A DNA stretch of 26,414 bases, taken from JAKBCQ01 sp021807585 (GTDB lineage: Bacteria; Planctomycetota; Planctomycetia; Isosphaerales; Isosphaeraceae). The position numbers and the translations under genes are program-made. The stretch is taken from positions 1 to 26,414 of the forward strand of contig DAHWFG010000144.1 in NCBI GenBank assembly GCA_027325115.1, given 5' to 3'. Under the pieces are notes generated by a model. It had not been told where the DNA came from. It saw nothing but the letters and a program-made list of their open reading frames with translations, and did no database searches. This document shows positions 7,769 through 16,709 of the stretch, in pieces. Positions within the stretch are counted from its first letter, which is position 1, and each line of letters begins with the position of its first letter.

Positions 7769-8506
7769 TTATAGCCTCGATGCGGCGAAGTCCGATCCTT
7801 CCGGCGCGGCGCTAAACTCCTCGATCCGTCCCTCGACGAGCCGAACGACCCGGTCGGCCCGGGAGGCGATCTGAGAGTCGTGTGTCACCAGCATCATAGT
7901 AAGCTCGCGCTCCCGGTTCAAGTCGCGGAGCAATTCGAGAATTGCGCGTCCGTTCGCCGCGTCGAGATTTCCCGTCGGTTCGTCCGCCAGAACAATTTCG
8001 GGCTCGCCCACCAAAGCCCGTGCCACCGCGGCGCGTTGCATCTCTCCCCCCGATAGCTCGGCGGGCTTGTGCGTCCGCCGACCCGCGAGCCCCACGCGAT
8101 CGAGCAACGCCTCGGCCCTCCGCCGATAAGTTCGCCGCGCCGCCATGTAACCGATCGGTCCGTGTCGAATCAATAACGGCATCAACACATTATCCAGCGC
8201 GCTCAATTCTGGAAGCAAATGATAAAATTGGAAGATAAAGCCGAACGTCTGATTGCGCAATGCGTCGCGTTTGCGATCGCCGAGGTCGTCGATCCGTCCC
8301 CCGTCGAGATCGACCGCTCCCCGATCGGGCGAATCGAGCAGCCCAAGCACGTGGAGCAGCGTGCTCTTCCCCGATCCGCTCGCTCCCATGACGGCGACGA
8401 GTTCGCCGCGGTCGACCGCCAGATCGACCCCCTTGAGCACGGGGACCTCGGTCTTCCCCTTGCGGTAGCTCTTCGCCAAACCCCGCGCCGATAAATGAGC
8501 CGTCAT
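7769..8506 (-). CDS. lolD: ABC transporter ATP-binding protein, LolD type
   Basis: A 245-residue ABC ATPase. Counting from the chosen start, the Walker A motif GASGSGKST is at 41-49, the Q-loop at Q93, the signature LSGGEMQR at 151-158, Walker B IVLADEPTGNLD from 171, and the switch histidine in VTHD near 206. The PTGNLD form and the neighbouring permease place it in the LolD/MacB (MJ0796-like) group, which drives lipoprotein release or MacB-type export from the inner membrane. I chose ATG at 8506 because family N-termini begin there and GGGGGA lies just upstream. An in-frame ATG at 8578 would add 24 residues and overlap the permease stop by eight bases, so it remains possible. Confidence 0.9.
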   Translation of the reverse strand: MTAHLSARGLAKSYRKGKTEVPVLKGVDLAVDRGELVAVMGASGSGKSTLLHVLGLLDSPDRGAVDLDGGRIDDLGDRKRDALRNQTFGFIFQFYHLLPELSALDNVLMPLLIRHGPIGYMAARRTYRRRAEALLDRVGLAGRRTHKPAELSGGEMQRAAVARALVGEPEIVLADEPTGNLDAANGRAILELLRDLNRERELTMMLVTHDSQIASRADRVVRLVEGRIEEFSAAPEGSDFAASRL

Positions 8507-8570
8507 CGATCGTTTCCCCCGCGGAGTGGACGATTTCGTTTCCAACGCGTCGATTCGAGAAATGTGAGAA

Positions 8571-9980
8571 TTATTCATAGCGCAACGCCTCGACGGGTCG
8601 AAGCCGCGCGGCGCGGATCGCGGGCCAAACGCTCGCGAGCACCGCGATCAAAAGCGCCCCGCAAAACACCCACGCCACCGTCAACGGCTCGACCCGCGTC
8701 GGTATCTCGCTAAAGTAATAAATATCGGGGTTGAAAACACGTTGACCCGTCAGAGCGCTCAGCGCGTCTTCAATTTTGTTGATATACTTGACGAACAGAA
8801 GCCCCCCTGCGAGCCCCGTTCCCGCCCCCACGATCCCCAGCGCCAGACCGTAACCGAGGAAAATCCCGCCGACTCCCGTCGTCGAGGCGCCCAACGCCTT
8901 CAGTACGCCGATGTCCCGCGTCTTCTCGACGACGATCATCGAAAAAATCGCCAAAATGCCGAACCCCGCCACCGCGATGATAAAAAAGAGCAACATATTC
9001 AAGATATCTTGTTCGATCGACACCGCAGCCAACAGCGGCCCTTGCATCTCCTCCCACGTCGCGACCTTGAAATACAGCGGCCGCAGCCGTTCAAGCCCGC
9101 GCTGAATCTTGCGAGCCAGGACGTTGAGATCGGCCTTCGACCCCGGCTTGAGCTTGATATGAATCTGATTGACCGCGCCCCGCCCTTCGCCGTCTCCGAT
9201 GCCGAGCATGAATTGAAGCCGTTCGAGCGGTACGAAGACGATCGACGAATCGTATTCGCTCATCCCGCTCTTAAAAAAGCTTACAACCGTGAATTCATCG
9301 GTCGCGGGCTCGGGACGTTTCGACGCGCGTGCGAACACGAGCATCACCTTCGTTCCCCGAGGCGCCAGATATTCGTCGCGATGCTTCTCGGGATCGCGCG
9401 CCGTCGCCATCGCATAGCCCAAAATCGCGCCCCGAGGCGGAACGTCGTCGAGCGCCTGCTTCCTTAACGCCTGATTGAGAATATCATCATCCATGTTCTC
9501 GCCGAGAACCCCCGCCGCCGGAGATGTTTTCTTCCGCAATTCCTCCGACACCTCAAACGAAGCAGGCGCGGGCCTGTCGTTTTCGTCAAAAAGGAATTCG
9601 GCGAAATCCCCGGTCTTGGCGCGCTCCTCGGGCTTCACCCCGATCAGCTTGACCTCTTTCGTCACCTCCGACCCGCCGACATAAAATCGCAGGATCGCAT
9701 AAGTTTCCATCGTCCCCGCCATCGCCTCGACGTCGTCTCCCGCGATCTGGCGAATCCGCGCCGTCACCTCGTCGGCGTTGGCGAACCCGTTGCGGTCGTA
9801 CGACATCACGACGATGTCCGACAAAAATCCGTGCAGCCGCGACCTCATCTTGGTCGCAAATCCCGCCATCACCGCGTTGACGACGATTAACGTCGCTACC
9901 CCCAACATCACGCTCACGACGCTCGCGAGCGCGATGTATCGCCCCCGCAGATATTTCCAACAAAGTAGATATTTATACAT
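8571..9980 (-). CDS. lolE: LolC/LolE-type ABC transporter permease
   Basis: A 469-residue permease with the LolC/E-FtsX layout. One membrane segment lies near residues 17-38 (IALASVVSVMLGVATLIVV), then a large extracytoplasmic domain, then three C-terminal membrane segments (around ILNMLLFFIIAVAGFGILAIF, VGGIFLGYGLALGIVGAGTG and VAWVFCGALLIAVLA). The motif DIGVLKALGAS lies in the cytoplasmic loop after the second segment, and it ends in ARLRPVEALRYE, the usual FtsX-family tail. With LolD it would form a transporter that extracts lipoproteins from the inner membrane. A single permease gene may serve as a homodimer. I start it at ATG 9980 because the preceding 34 in-frame residues are polar and unlike the family. 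It lies 110 bases after lysS. Confidence 0.9.
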   Translation of the reverse strand: MYKYLLCWKYLRGRYIALASVVSVMLGVATLIVVNAVMAGFATKMRSRLHGFLSDIVVMSYDRNGFANADEVTARIRQIAGDDVEAMAGTMETYAILRFYVGGSEVTKEVKLIGVKPEERAKTGDFAEFLFDENDRPAPASFEVSEELRKKTSPAAGVLGENMDDDILNQALRKQALDDVPPRGAILGYAMATARDPEKHRDEYLAPRGTKVMLVFARASKRPEPATDEFTVVSFFKSGMSEYDSSIVFVPLERLQFMLGIGDGEGRGAVNQIHIKLKPGSKADLNVLARKIQRGLERLRPLYFKVATWEEMQGPLLAAVSIEQDILNMLLFFIIAVAGFGILAIFSMIVVEKTRDIGVLKALGASTTGVGGIFLGYGLALGIVGAGTGLAGGLLFVKYINKIEDALSALTGQRVFNPDIYYFSEIPTRVEPLTVAWVFCGALLIAVLASVWPAIRAARLRPVEALRYE

Positions 9981-10090
9981 AAAGCGAATCCATCCTTGGG
10001 TCGAATCGGGGCGTCGGTCGGTTGAGAGCGAGCCGGGGGATTCCGTCCCGCGGCATAATCGATCAGATCGTTCAACTTTCAACTATGTGT

Positions 10091-11809
10091 TCATGATTCC
10101 GGTCTCATCAGCGGAAAGAGGACGACGTCGCGGATGCTCGCGCGGTCGAGAAGGAGCATCGCCAGCCGGTCGATCCCCACGCCGATCCCTCCCGCGGGAG
10201 GCATCGCGTGTTTGAGCGCGCGGACGAAATCGTCGTCCATCTTCGCCATCGAGTCCTCCTCCTTCTGCCCTGCGAGTTGCGCTCGGAACAGCTTCTCCTG
10301 CAACATCGGGTCGTTGAGCTCGGTATACGCGTTCGCCAGCTCCATCCCGCTCACGAACAGCTCGAACCGCTCGGCGACTTCGGGATTCGACTTCTTCCGC
10401 TTCGTCAGCGGACAAATCGCCGCGGGATAATCGATCACGAACACCGGACCCGAAAGCTTGTCCTCGACAAACTCTTCAAATAACTCATTTGTAATAACGT
10501 GAATATCTTTTCCTTTGGTTTCAATTCCCGATCGCTCCGCGGCGGATACGATCGAGGAGGGGTCGGCGGGATCGACCCCCGCGTGTTCGGCGAGCAGATC
10601 GGCGTAAGCCTTGCGCGGCCAAGGCGGCGTGAAGTCGATCTCGGTCCCGTGGAACGATCGCGTCATCCCCCCGCCGATCGCGGCGATCGCGTTCGTGACG
10701 AGCGCCTCGGCCAACTCCATCATCGCGTCATAATCGCCGTACGCCTGATACGCTTCGAGCATCGTGAACTCGGGATTGTGCCGCGGCGAAATCCCCTCGT
10801 TCCGGAACACCCGGGCGATCTCGAACACCCGCTCCATTCCCCCCACCAATAAACGCTTCAAATAGAGCTCGGGAGCAATTCGTAAATATAAATCCAGATC
10901 GAGCGTGTTGTGATGTGTGACGAACGGTCGCGCCGCCGCGCCCCCCGCGATCGATTGCATCGTCGGCGTTTCGACCTCGACAAACCCGCGCTCGGCGAGC
11001 GTCGACCGCATCGCCGCGATCATCCGCGAACGCGCCAGAAACACCGCGAGCGATTCGGGATTGGTAAACAAATCCACGTATCTTTGGCGATATATTCGCT
11101 CGACGTCGGTCAGACCGTGCCATTTTTCGGGAGGGGGGAGCAGGCTTTTGCCGAGAAACGTCAGACGCTCGGCGAAGATCGTCAGTTCTCCCGTTTTGGT
11201 TCGGCCGAGCGTCCCGTCGACTCCGAGGAGATCCCCCAGATCGATCTCTCCGCATAGCGCCCAGCCCGTTTCGCCCACCTGATTCTTGCCGACGAAGATC
11301 TGGATCCGCTCGGTCCAATCGCGGAGCTCAAGGAACACGACCTTCCCCTGGCCGCGCCTCAGCATGATCCGGCCCGCAACGCGCACACGCGGGCCATGCG
11401 CCTCTCCCTCGACGAGCGTCATCCCCCTGACCGCTTCGATCGACGTCCGATCGTCGAATCGCTCACCCCAGGGATCGAATCCGAGCGCCGCGATCTTTTC
11501 AAGTTTATCGAATCGGGTGCGTTCAAGTGCGCCCGCCGAGGCGTCGTCGGTAACGATCGCGGCGCTCTCGGCCGTCGCTTCGATCGTTTTGCCTGCTTTC
11601 TGTTTCGCGGCCTTTTCGGCCTTCGCGAGGAATTTCCGCAGGACGTCGTCGGGCGCGGCGGCGTGTTCAAGAGAATCCCAAACCGCCGCGGGAGTTTCGG
11701 GATAAGAGCGCACTTCCCCCCCTTGGCGAAATTCGAGCTCGAGCACTCGCGCGATCGGGTCGTAGCCCATCGAAACAACAACCTTCGATTCGACGGACCG
11801 ACGCTGCAC
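10091..11809 (-). CDS. lysS: Lysyl-tRNA synthetase, class II, with N-terminal KTSC domain
   Basis: A 572-residue cytoplasmic enzyme that charges tRNA-Lys. It has an OB-fold anticodon domain around 142-222 (VRVAGRIMLRRGQGKVVFLEL), class II motif 1 near 262-285, motif 2 RVFRNEGISPRHNPEFTMLE at 333-352, and motif 3 GIGVGIDRLAMLLLD near the C-terminus. Bacterial LysS is usually about 500 residues. The extra 70-95 residues at the front hold a KTSC-like domain (about 5-62: SMGYDP, LELEFRQGGEVRSYPETP, a helix, VLRKFL) and an alanine/lysine-rich linker. Pfam describes KTSC at the C-terminus of some lysyl-tRNA synthetases, so this placement is notable. The start is GTG (11807-11809) with a perfect AGGAG six bases upstream, which puts the KTSC domain inside the protein. 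A promoter lies about 160 bases upstream. Confidence 0.95.
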   Translation of the reverse strand: MQRRSVESKVVVSMGYDPIARVLELEFRQGGEVRSYPETPAAVWDSLEHAAAPDDVLRKFLAKAEKAAKQKAGKTIEATAESAAIVTDDASAGALERTRFDKLEKIAALGFDPWGERFDDRTSIEAVRGMTLVEGEAHGPRVRVAGRIMLRRGQGKVVFLELRDWTERIQIFVGKNQVGETGWALCGEIDLGDLLGVDGTLGRTKTGELTIFAERLTFLGKSLLPPPEKWHGLTDVERIYRQRYVDLFTNPESLAVFLARSRMIAAMRSTLAERGFVEVETPTMQSIAGGAAARPFVTHHNTLDLDLYLRIAPELYLKRLLVGGMERVFEIARVFRNEGISPRHNPEFTMLEAYQAYGDYDAMMELAEALVTNAIAAIGGGMTRSFHGTEIDFTPPWPRKAYADLLAEHAGVDPADPSSIVSAAERSGIETKGKDIHVITNELFEEFVEDKLSGPVFVIDYPAAICPLTKRKKSNPEVAERFELFVSGMELANAYTELNDPMLQEKLFRAQLAGQKEEDSMAKMDDDFVRALKHAMPPAGGIGVGIDRLAMLLLDRASIRDVVLFPLMRPES

Positions 11810-11860
11810 GATCGACTCCTCTAACCAAAAAAACGCTCAGTGGGTCCGCCTGGAAAACGG

Positions 11861-11877
11861 GATCGGCTCGACCGATC
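11861..11877 (-). other. Hairpin in lysS leader
   Basis: A perfect six-base-pair stem (GATCGG with CCGATC) and five-base loop lies about 50 bases before the lysS start codon, inside the predicted leader RNA. A run of seven T residues follows about 30 bases downstream on the minus strand, too far away for an ordinary terminator. A role in lysS control is possible but not shown; there is no recognisable T-box or L-box. Confidence 0.35.
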
Positions 11878-11969
11878 TCCAGCAAATCGCGAAACTTACG
11901 TTTGATCTCTCAACGGCTCGCAGTGCCGCGGCTCGGCGCAGACAACATGCGCTCAACGAATGGACACAA

Positions 11970-11997
11970 ATTCTAGTCGATTCGCCGATTCGGTCAA
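11970..11997 (-). promoter_or_regulatory. Sigma70-like promoter upstream of lysS
   Basis: Read on the minus strand, a -35 box TTGACC (11997-11992) and a -10 box TAGAAT (11975-11970) are separated by 16 bases; each matches the consensus at five of six positions. Transcription would start near 11963, giving a leader of about 150 bases to the GTG of lysS. It is the best promoter match I found in the window and may drive lysS and the transporter genes behind it. Confidence 0.6.
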
Positions 11998-12516
11998 CGC
12001 CAACCAAATGGAACCGATGGATTTATCGATCTCCTTTTTAAGGAAGTACCACTCATGTCCCCCTTCCGGCTCAACCGAACGACCGGCGCGAGGACTCGAT
12101 TAAACTCTATTCCCGCAGTGAGTGGGTTTCCCGGGTGACCGCTTTCCGGCTCTTGAGGTACAGACGCCGTTTTCGAACGATGAATAAAAGGAGTGACTGA
12201 TTATTAAACTGATCCAATCGGCGATCATGGTGCGGAGTGCGAATCGCCGGCAAGCCGGTACGATTTCGGGAAGTCTGATCACGGAAAAATCGGCCTTCTC
12301 CAAACGTTTCTCTCGCAAGGTGTTCACTCTACGCCGCGCGTCTTGCGGGGTTCGACGCTTTCGTGTTAAGTGAGTGAGGGTTCGTCGAAACGAATCGACC
12401 TTTAGGATTGCACCGCGGAGTTCGACCCGAAGGTTTCCGTAAACGGCGATCGTAACTTTCATTCGACATGCTCGCAAATAAGTATCATCATGCAATTATG
12501 TAGCGATTGAAATAAT

Positions 12517-14268
12517 ATGCGTCAACTTACGGCTTGGATCGTCGGTTATGCGATCCGCCTTGCGGTTTTGATTCCGATCGGCGCGCTTTTCGCGGCGGTG
12601 ATTCTCTCTCCATCAGAACACGGCGTGAGGGTTTCGGCGTTTCCGGCGGCGCTCGTCGTTTTTGATCCATATCTGATCGCGTGCGTGCGCAATAGCACGA
12701 TACTTGCGATCGGGGTCGCCGCGGCGGCGCGTTTGATCGGAGTCTCTCTCGCTCGGATCACGACGCGTCGGACGTTCTGGGGACGGCGGGCGCTGACTTC
12801 GCTCGCGTTCGCTCCGCTTTTGGTAACGCCCATATGCTTGGCGATCGGAATCGAACCCGCGGTCGATATCATCGAGACACAAATACATCACGGTTTATTG
12901 TTTTTGGCTCGATACGGGGTCGATCGATCGGGGTCTTTTGGAGCTCGGGTCGAAGAGCTTGCGCGAGGGATCGCGATCGTCGTCATGGGGACGATCTGGG
13001 GCGTCCCGATCGTCGCCGCGCGGGCGGCGCGGGCTCTGCGTCGGGTTGAGGCGGTTTGGGAAGACGCGGCGCGAGGAATGGGGGCGAGCCGACGTGAAAC
13101 GAGAAGGATCGCCGAAACGCCGCTCGTTCGTCCCGAGATCGCTCGGTCGATTGCGTTGATATTCACACTGGTACTTGTCGACCCGATCGGTCCTCTCGTT
13201 TTCGGCTTGCGGCGGACAATCGCGTATCGGATCGTTCGGGCGATCGACGGGTTATGGGACGTTCCGGGGTCGGCTTCGACCGCGGCGGGGCTCGCGATCG
13301 CGGCGATTTTGATTTCCACGACGTTTCGCGCAATCGCGGTATTATATGGAGGTTCGAACGCGACGATCGGCGGTCCTGCGCGTCGACCGCCGCGGACTCG
13401 TGCGGGGACGGGGGAGGCGTGCGTGATCGTCGCGATGCTTTTGATCTGGATCGCGATCGCGTGGGCGCCGCTCGTCGCGCTCGGATCGATCGCGGTCGAA
13501 GTTCAAACCGCGGACGCGGCGTCGACCGTAATCGAACGATTATTCACGCGATTAAACGAATTTTCATCCGCGATTGCGACCGAAGATTTTCGCTCAGCCG
13601 CGTTTGCGACCGCGATCGCTGCGATCGGCTCGGCTTTGATCGGTCGAATCATCGCCGCGTCGCGATTCCGACCGAAGAAGTCGAACGATGAACCGGCAAA
13701 GAAGCAGCGATTCTTATCTCTGATCGAATCGCTTCCGCCGCTTTGTCTTGGAGTCGGGATCGTCTCGACGGGCGTGCTCGCGACGAGCTTGGCATCGGCT
13801 TCGGCCGGGCTTCGTCCGATCGCTCGCTTCCTTGATCCGGCTCTTACTCCCGGGCCGGCTCTGATTTGGGCTCTCGTGGTGATCGGACTGCCGTGGTGGT
13901 CGCGGATTCGGATTGCGGGGGATCACGGCGGGACAAGCGAAGAGGATGCGGCGCGGCTGATCGGCGCCTCGCGCGGCGAGGCGCGAAGGCTCGCCAAAAA
14001 GGAAAGCGAATCGATCGGCGTGGGGATCGGGGCGATGATCGCAGCCGCGGCGATCGCCGCGGTGAACGTCTCTCCCGCGATCGTTTTGACCCCCGCTCGG
14101 ATCGGCATGACGATCGGCCCCGCGACGATCGATACGCTCTCAGGCGCGCGACCCGACCGCGCCGCGGCTGCAACGCTCGCGCTCGGATCGATCGCCTTCG
14201 TCGCGATCGTACGCTTCGCGGCTCGAAAACGGAACGTTCCGCCGCTCGACGAGGCGATCCGATCATAA
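12517..14268 (+). CDS. Two-domain ABC permease, iron(III)/thiamine (FbpB/ThiP) type
   Basis: A 583-residue inner-membrane protein with two homologous halves, about twelve hydrophobic segments in all. Each half carries an EAA-type cytoplasmic loop that contacts the ATPase: EDAARGMGASRRETRRIAE near 182-200 and EEDAARLIGASRGEARRLAKK near 475-495. The GAS..E..R pattern is typical of FbpB/AfuB/ThiP permeases, which import ferric iron, thiamine or similar ligands handed over by a periplasmic binding protein. The second loop lacks the usual hydrophobic-Leu-Pro end (KKESESIGVG instead), a divergence in or after the motif. Neither the ATPase nor the binding protein is in this window. No clear ribosome binding site precedes the ATG. 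The substrate is unassigned. Confidence 0.85.
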   Translation: MRQLTAWIVGYAIRLAVLIPIGALFAAVILSPSEHGVRVSAFPAALVVFDPYLIACVRNSTILAIGVAAAARLIGVSLARITTRRTFWGRRALTSLAFAPLLVTPICLAIGIEPAVDIIETQIHHGLLFLARYGVDRSGSFGARVEELARGIAIVVMGTIWGVPIVAARAARALRRVEAVWEDAARGMGASRRETRRIAETPLVRPEIARSIALIFTLVLVDPIGPLVFGLRRTIAYRIVRAIDGLWDVPGSASTAAGLAIAAILISTTFRAIAVLYGGSNATIGGPARRPPRTRAGTGEACVIVAMLLIWIAIAWAPLVALGSIAVEVQTADAASTVIERLFTRLNEFSSAIATEDFRSAAFATAIAAIGSALIGRIIAASRFRPKKSNDEPAKKQRFLSLIESLPPLCLGVGIVSTGVLATSLASASAGLRPIARFLDPALTPGPALIWALVVIGLPWWSRIRIAGDHGGTSEEDAARLIGASRGEARRLAKKESESIGVGIGAMIAAAAIAAVNVSPAIVLTPARIGMTIGPATIDTLSGARPDRAAAATLALGSIAFVAIVRFAARKRNVPPLDEAIRS

Positions 14269-14336
14269 CAGCAAGCGATAAAATATTCACTATAGAAAAT
14301 GTTCTTAATCGATGATTGTTTGGCGAGTCGAATCGA

Positions 14337-15377
14337 TCATTTCTTTGTCGGTTTCTTTTTGAGTAGCGGTGAATATGTCTTGGCGGGGTCGGTGAACGGG
14401 AGGATTTGAATGGGAAAATGGGGGCGAGCGATCGCCGAGAGAGCGAGAGTTCGATTGAGCGAGCGTTTGGCTCGGAGTTCCTTCATTTTTTTGAGCGCGT
14501 CGAGCTTACCGAGCGCGAAGGCGCGGAACCTTCCCGTGAGGGCGCGATGCGCGGCCTGAGCGAGCGTGAACGCGAGATGCGGAACGATCGAAGCGATGAG
14601 CCAGGCGAGCGGGAGTCGTGTCCAGAAGAGGATCTCGGAGTTCCGCGCCATGCGGCGTTGGAGTTCCGGGCGCGCGTGATCGTAGCTTGCCGAGATCTCG
14701 TGATGAATCACACAGCGCGGGTTGAACATACAACGATAGCCGGCCCAACGTAGACGAAAGGCGATTTCGACATCTTCATAATAAGATCCGAAAGAGAGAT
14801 CGAAACCGCCGATCACGGCGAGCGCCGAGGCTCGGTAAAAGGCGCTTGACGCCGACGCGCCGAAGACGAGGCGGGGGCCTTCGCCGGCGACGCGATCGGC
14901 GGGTTCGCCGCCGCATCGCTTGGCGGGTCTGCCGTACCAAGAGTAAGAATCGCCCGCGGAATCGACGCGCGACGGATCGGATCGAATCAGAACGAGAGGG
15001 GCGACCGATCCGATTCGAGGGTCGACGAACGGTTCGAGGCCGGCCTCGATCCAATTCTCGCACACCTCTGTGTCATTATTGAGCAATTGAATATACGGCG
15101 CATTGGCCACGGCGATGCCGGCGTTGGCCGCAGCGCAAAAGCCTCGGTTTTGCTTAAGCTCGACGACTCGGACGTCGGGGTGGTGGATCGCGAGCCAGGC
15201 GATCGAATCGTCGGTCGAGGCGTCGTCGACGACGATCACCTCGATCGGGATATTGCGGGGACGTCTGCGATCGACGCTCTCGAGGCACGTTTCGAGCAGC
15301 TTGCGACCGTTGTAATTGGGAATGACGACCGAGCAGACGGGTTTGGAGCGCGATCGCCGCGCGATCGGGTTCAACAT
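14337..15377 (-). CDS. Family 2 glycosyltransferase
   Basis: A 346-residue GT-A glycosyltransferase. The sequence shows CSVVIPNYNG (15-24), the nucleotide-sugar aspartates in VIVVDDASTDD (48-57), QNRGFCAAANAGI (76-88), the metal-binding region LLNNDTEV (98-105, a DxD equivalent), GGFDLSFGSYYEDVEIAFRLRWAGY with the catalytic acidic pair, and a histidine motif VIHHE. A hydrophobic patch after residue 240 (LPLAWLIASIVPHLAFTLAQ) suggests membrane association, and it ends with a lysine-rich tail. It resembles rhamnosyltransferase-like enzymes adding a sugar to lipid-linked glycan. ATG at 15377 overlaps the upstream transferase stop (7 bases), so the two are coupled. A longer in-frame start at 15479 would only add antisense-like sequence. 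Confidence 0.9.
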   Translation of the reverse strand: MLNPIARRSRSKPVCSVVIPNYNGRKLLETCLESVDRRRPRNIPIEVIVVDDASTDDSIAWLAIHHPDVRVVELKQNRGFCAAANAGIAVANAPYIQLLNNDTEVCENWIEAGLEPFVDPRIGSVAPLVLIRSDPSRVDSAGDSYSWYGRPAKRCGGEPADRVAGEGPRLVFGASASSAFYRASALAVIGGFDLSFGSYYEDVEIAFRLRWAGYRCMFNPRCVIHHEISASYDHARPELQRRMARNSEILFWTRLPLAWLIASIVPHLAFTLAQAAHRALTGRFRAFALGKLDALKKMKELRAKRSLNRTLALSAIARPHFPIQILPFTDPAKTYSPLLKKKPTKK

Positions 15378-16462
15378 TCGGGTCTCCGCTTCAACCCCCC
15401 GCCGCCCCAAGTCGTCTTGCCCCAAACGACGTGTTGAACCGTCATGAACAGAATGCGAATATCGAGCCAGAACGACCAACGACGGATGTAATCGAGATCA
15501 TACTGGATGCGTTTCCGGAGCGACGTTCGGCCGCGCCAACCGTGAACTTGAGCCCAGCCCGTCATGCCGACGGGGACCGAGTGGCGAAGATCGTAATCCG
15601 GCAGGGCCTCGCGAAAGCCGTCGACGAAGATGGGACGTTCGGGGCGGGGGCCGACGAGGCTCATATCACCGAACAGAACGTTAAACAGTTGAGGAAGTTC
15701 ATCGATGTTCGATCTTCTAAGCCAGCCGCCGACTCGGGTGCAGCGTTCGTCGTGATCGGACGCCCAGATCGGCCCGGTCTCGCTTTCGGCGTTGCGCCTC
15801 ATGCTTCGAAATTTGATGATTCCGAACAGGCGACCCCCCTGACCGACACGTTCTTGGCGATAGAAAATCGGCCTCCCGGTGGTGACGGCGATCAGGATCG
15901 CGACGACGGTAAAGAGGGGGGCGAGGACGATCAGACCGACCAATGCTCCCATGATATCGACGGCGCGTTTGGCGTGGCGTGCGATGACGAGTGAGACGGG
16001 TCGAGGAGGGGATGAACGGGGACGACCTTCGCCGACGATTCCGAGGTCGTGCGCCGAATCACCGATCCAATGTACGCGCACTTTGGAATCGGGGAGATGA
16101 GCGAGTTCGCGTTCAAGCCAGTATGAGGCGTGTCGTTTGGGAACGGCGACGAGGAGGTCCGTGGCGCCCGACCTGGCGACGAGTTCGGCGAGGCGGTCGA
16201 CACCGCCAAGGATGGGGACGGGGTCGGAGAGAGGATGCACGGCCTGCTGACGGCCTCTGAGCGTCGCCGACGCGTCCCGGCCGTTTCTACGCGCGTCGAC
16301 GAAGCCGACGACGAGAGAATCGGACCAGGGGCGTTTGCTCAGACAGTGCACGAGCCGACGAGTTGATCGACGCGCTCCGACGATGAGGACGCGGCCGGCG
16401 CCGTCGACGCCCCGGTCGCCTTGCGGTCGTTCTTCCTCGGTAGATTCCGCGGTTCGATTCAT
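15371..16462 (-). CDS. Polyprenyl-phosphate sugar-1-phosphate transferase (initiating glycosyltransferase)
   Basis: A 363-residue protein of the WcaJ/WbaP/EpsL group (bacterial sugar transferase domain). The N-terminal part has a nucleotide-binding-like fold (RVLIVGARRSTRRLVHCL, then VVGFVDARR). The catalytic part starts with a membrane helix around RAVDIMGALVGLIVLAPLF, then PIFYRQERVGQGGRLFGIIKFRSM, LRRSNIDELPQLFNVLFGDMSLVGPRPERP, and GMTGWAQVHGWRG, all characteristic. It transfers a sugar 1-phosphate from UDP-sugar to undecaprenyl phosphate, starting polysaccharide assembly. Usual family members have four N-terminal membrane helices; these are missing here, so it is the short form. Start ATG 16462 or 16513 is undecided; neither has a good ribosome binding site. 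Confidence 0.9.
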   Translation of the reverse strand: MNRTAESTEEERPQGDRGVDGAGRVLIVGARRSTRRLVHCLSKRPWSDSLVVGFVDARRNGRDASATLRGRQQAVHPLSDPVPILGGVDRLAELVARSGATDLLVAVPKRHASYWLERELAHLPDSKVRVHWIGDSAHDLGIVGEGRPRSSPPRPVSLVIARHAKRAVDIMGALVGLIVLAPLFTVVAILIAVTTGRPIFYRQERVGQGGRLFGIIKFRSMRRNAESETGPIWASDHDERCTRVGGWLRRSNIDELPQLFNVLFGDMSLVGPRPERPIFVDGFREALPDYDLRHSVPVGMTGWAQVHGWRGRTSLRKRIQYDLDYIRRWSFWLDIRILFMTVQHVVWGKTTWGGGGLKRRPEC

Positions 16463-16587
16463 CGGGTACACCGATCCATCGGTGATGAGAGACGTAATCC
16501 AGGAGACGATCATCCCCCGGTTTAACGACTCGCGTTGGTCCGTCGTCGGTCCGAACGAGACGCCGTCCCTGGCGTCCGATCGCGAAA

Positions 16588-16618
16588 TTGGTTCAAGGTC
16601 TTACATCGGATAATCCGA
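16588..16618 (+). promoter_or_regulatory. Possible promoter with overlapping operator-like palindrome
   Basis: TTGGTT (16588-16593) and GATAAT (16609-16614), 15 bases apart, make a weak sigma70-like pair pointing at the plus-strand glycosyltransferase. The -10 box lies inside a perfect inverted repeat TCGGAT-A-ATCCGA (16606-16618), which could be a repressor or activator site in this divergent gap. Spacing and the -35 box are poor. Confidence 0.3.
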
Positions 16619-16709
16619 CGTTTCCTTGCAGTGAATTTTCAGAATTCGACTGGATCGAAACGGCGATTCTCGCTTTCTTGTGGCGCGGTTATCCAACCAG
16701 GAACACGAC

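Larger units (their letters stand above)
11810..12516. other. Divergent intergenic region between lysS and ABC permease
   Basis: This stretch of about 700 bases contains the lysS promoter and leader and no gene I would defend. A minus-strand frame at 12100-12495 (131 codons) is arginine- and cysteine-rich, has no good ribosome binding site, ordinary third-position composition and no family resemblance; it could be a decayed gene. I searched by eye for tRNA, SRP RNA, tmRNA and RNase P RNA signatures and found none. No clear promoter for the plus-strand permease is visible before 12517. Confidence 0.5.

Noticed and set aside
6757..7815. Long plus-strand frame opposite ilvE
   Set aside because: Antisense shadow: ilvE on the other strand has all family motifs, and the opposite frame has none.
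12100..12495. Minus-strand frame of 131 codons
   Set aside because: Arginine- and cysteine-rich, no start signal, no recognisable domain; possibly a decayed gene.
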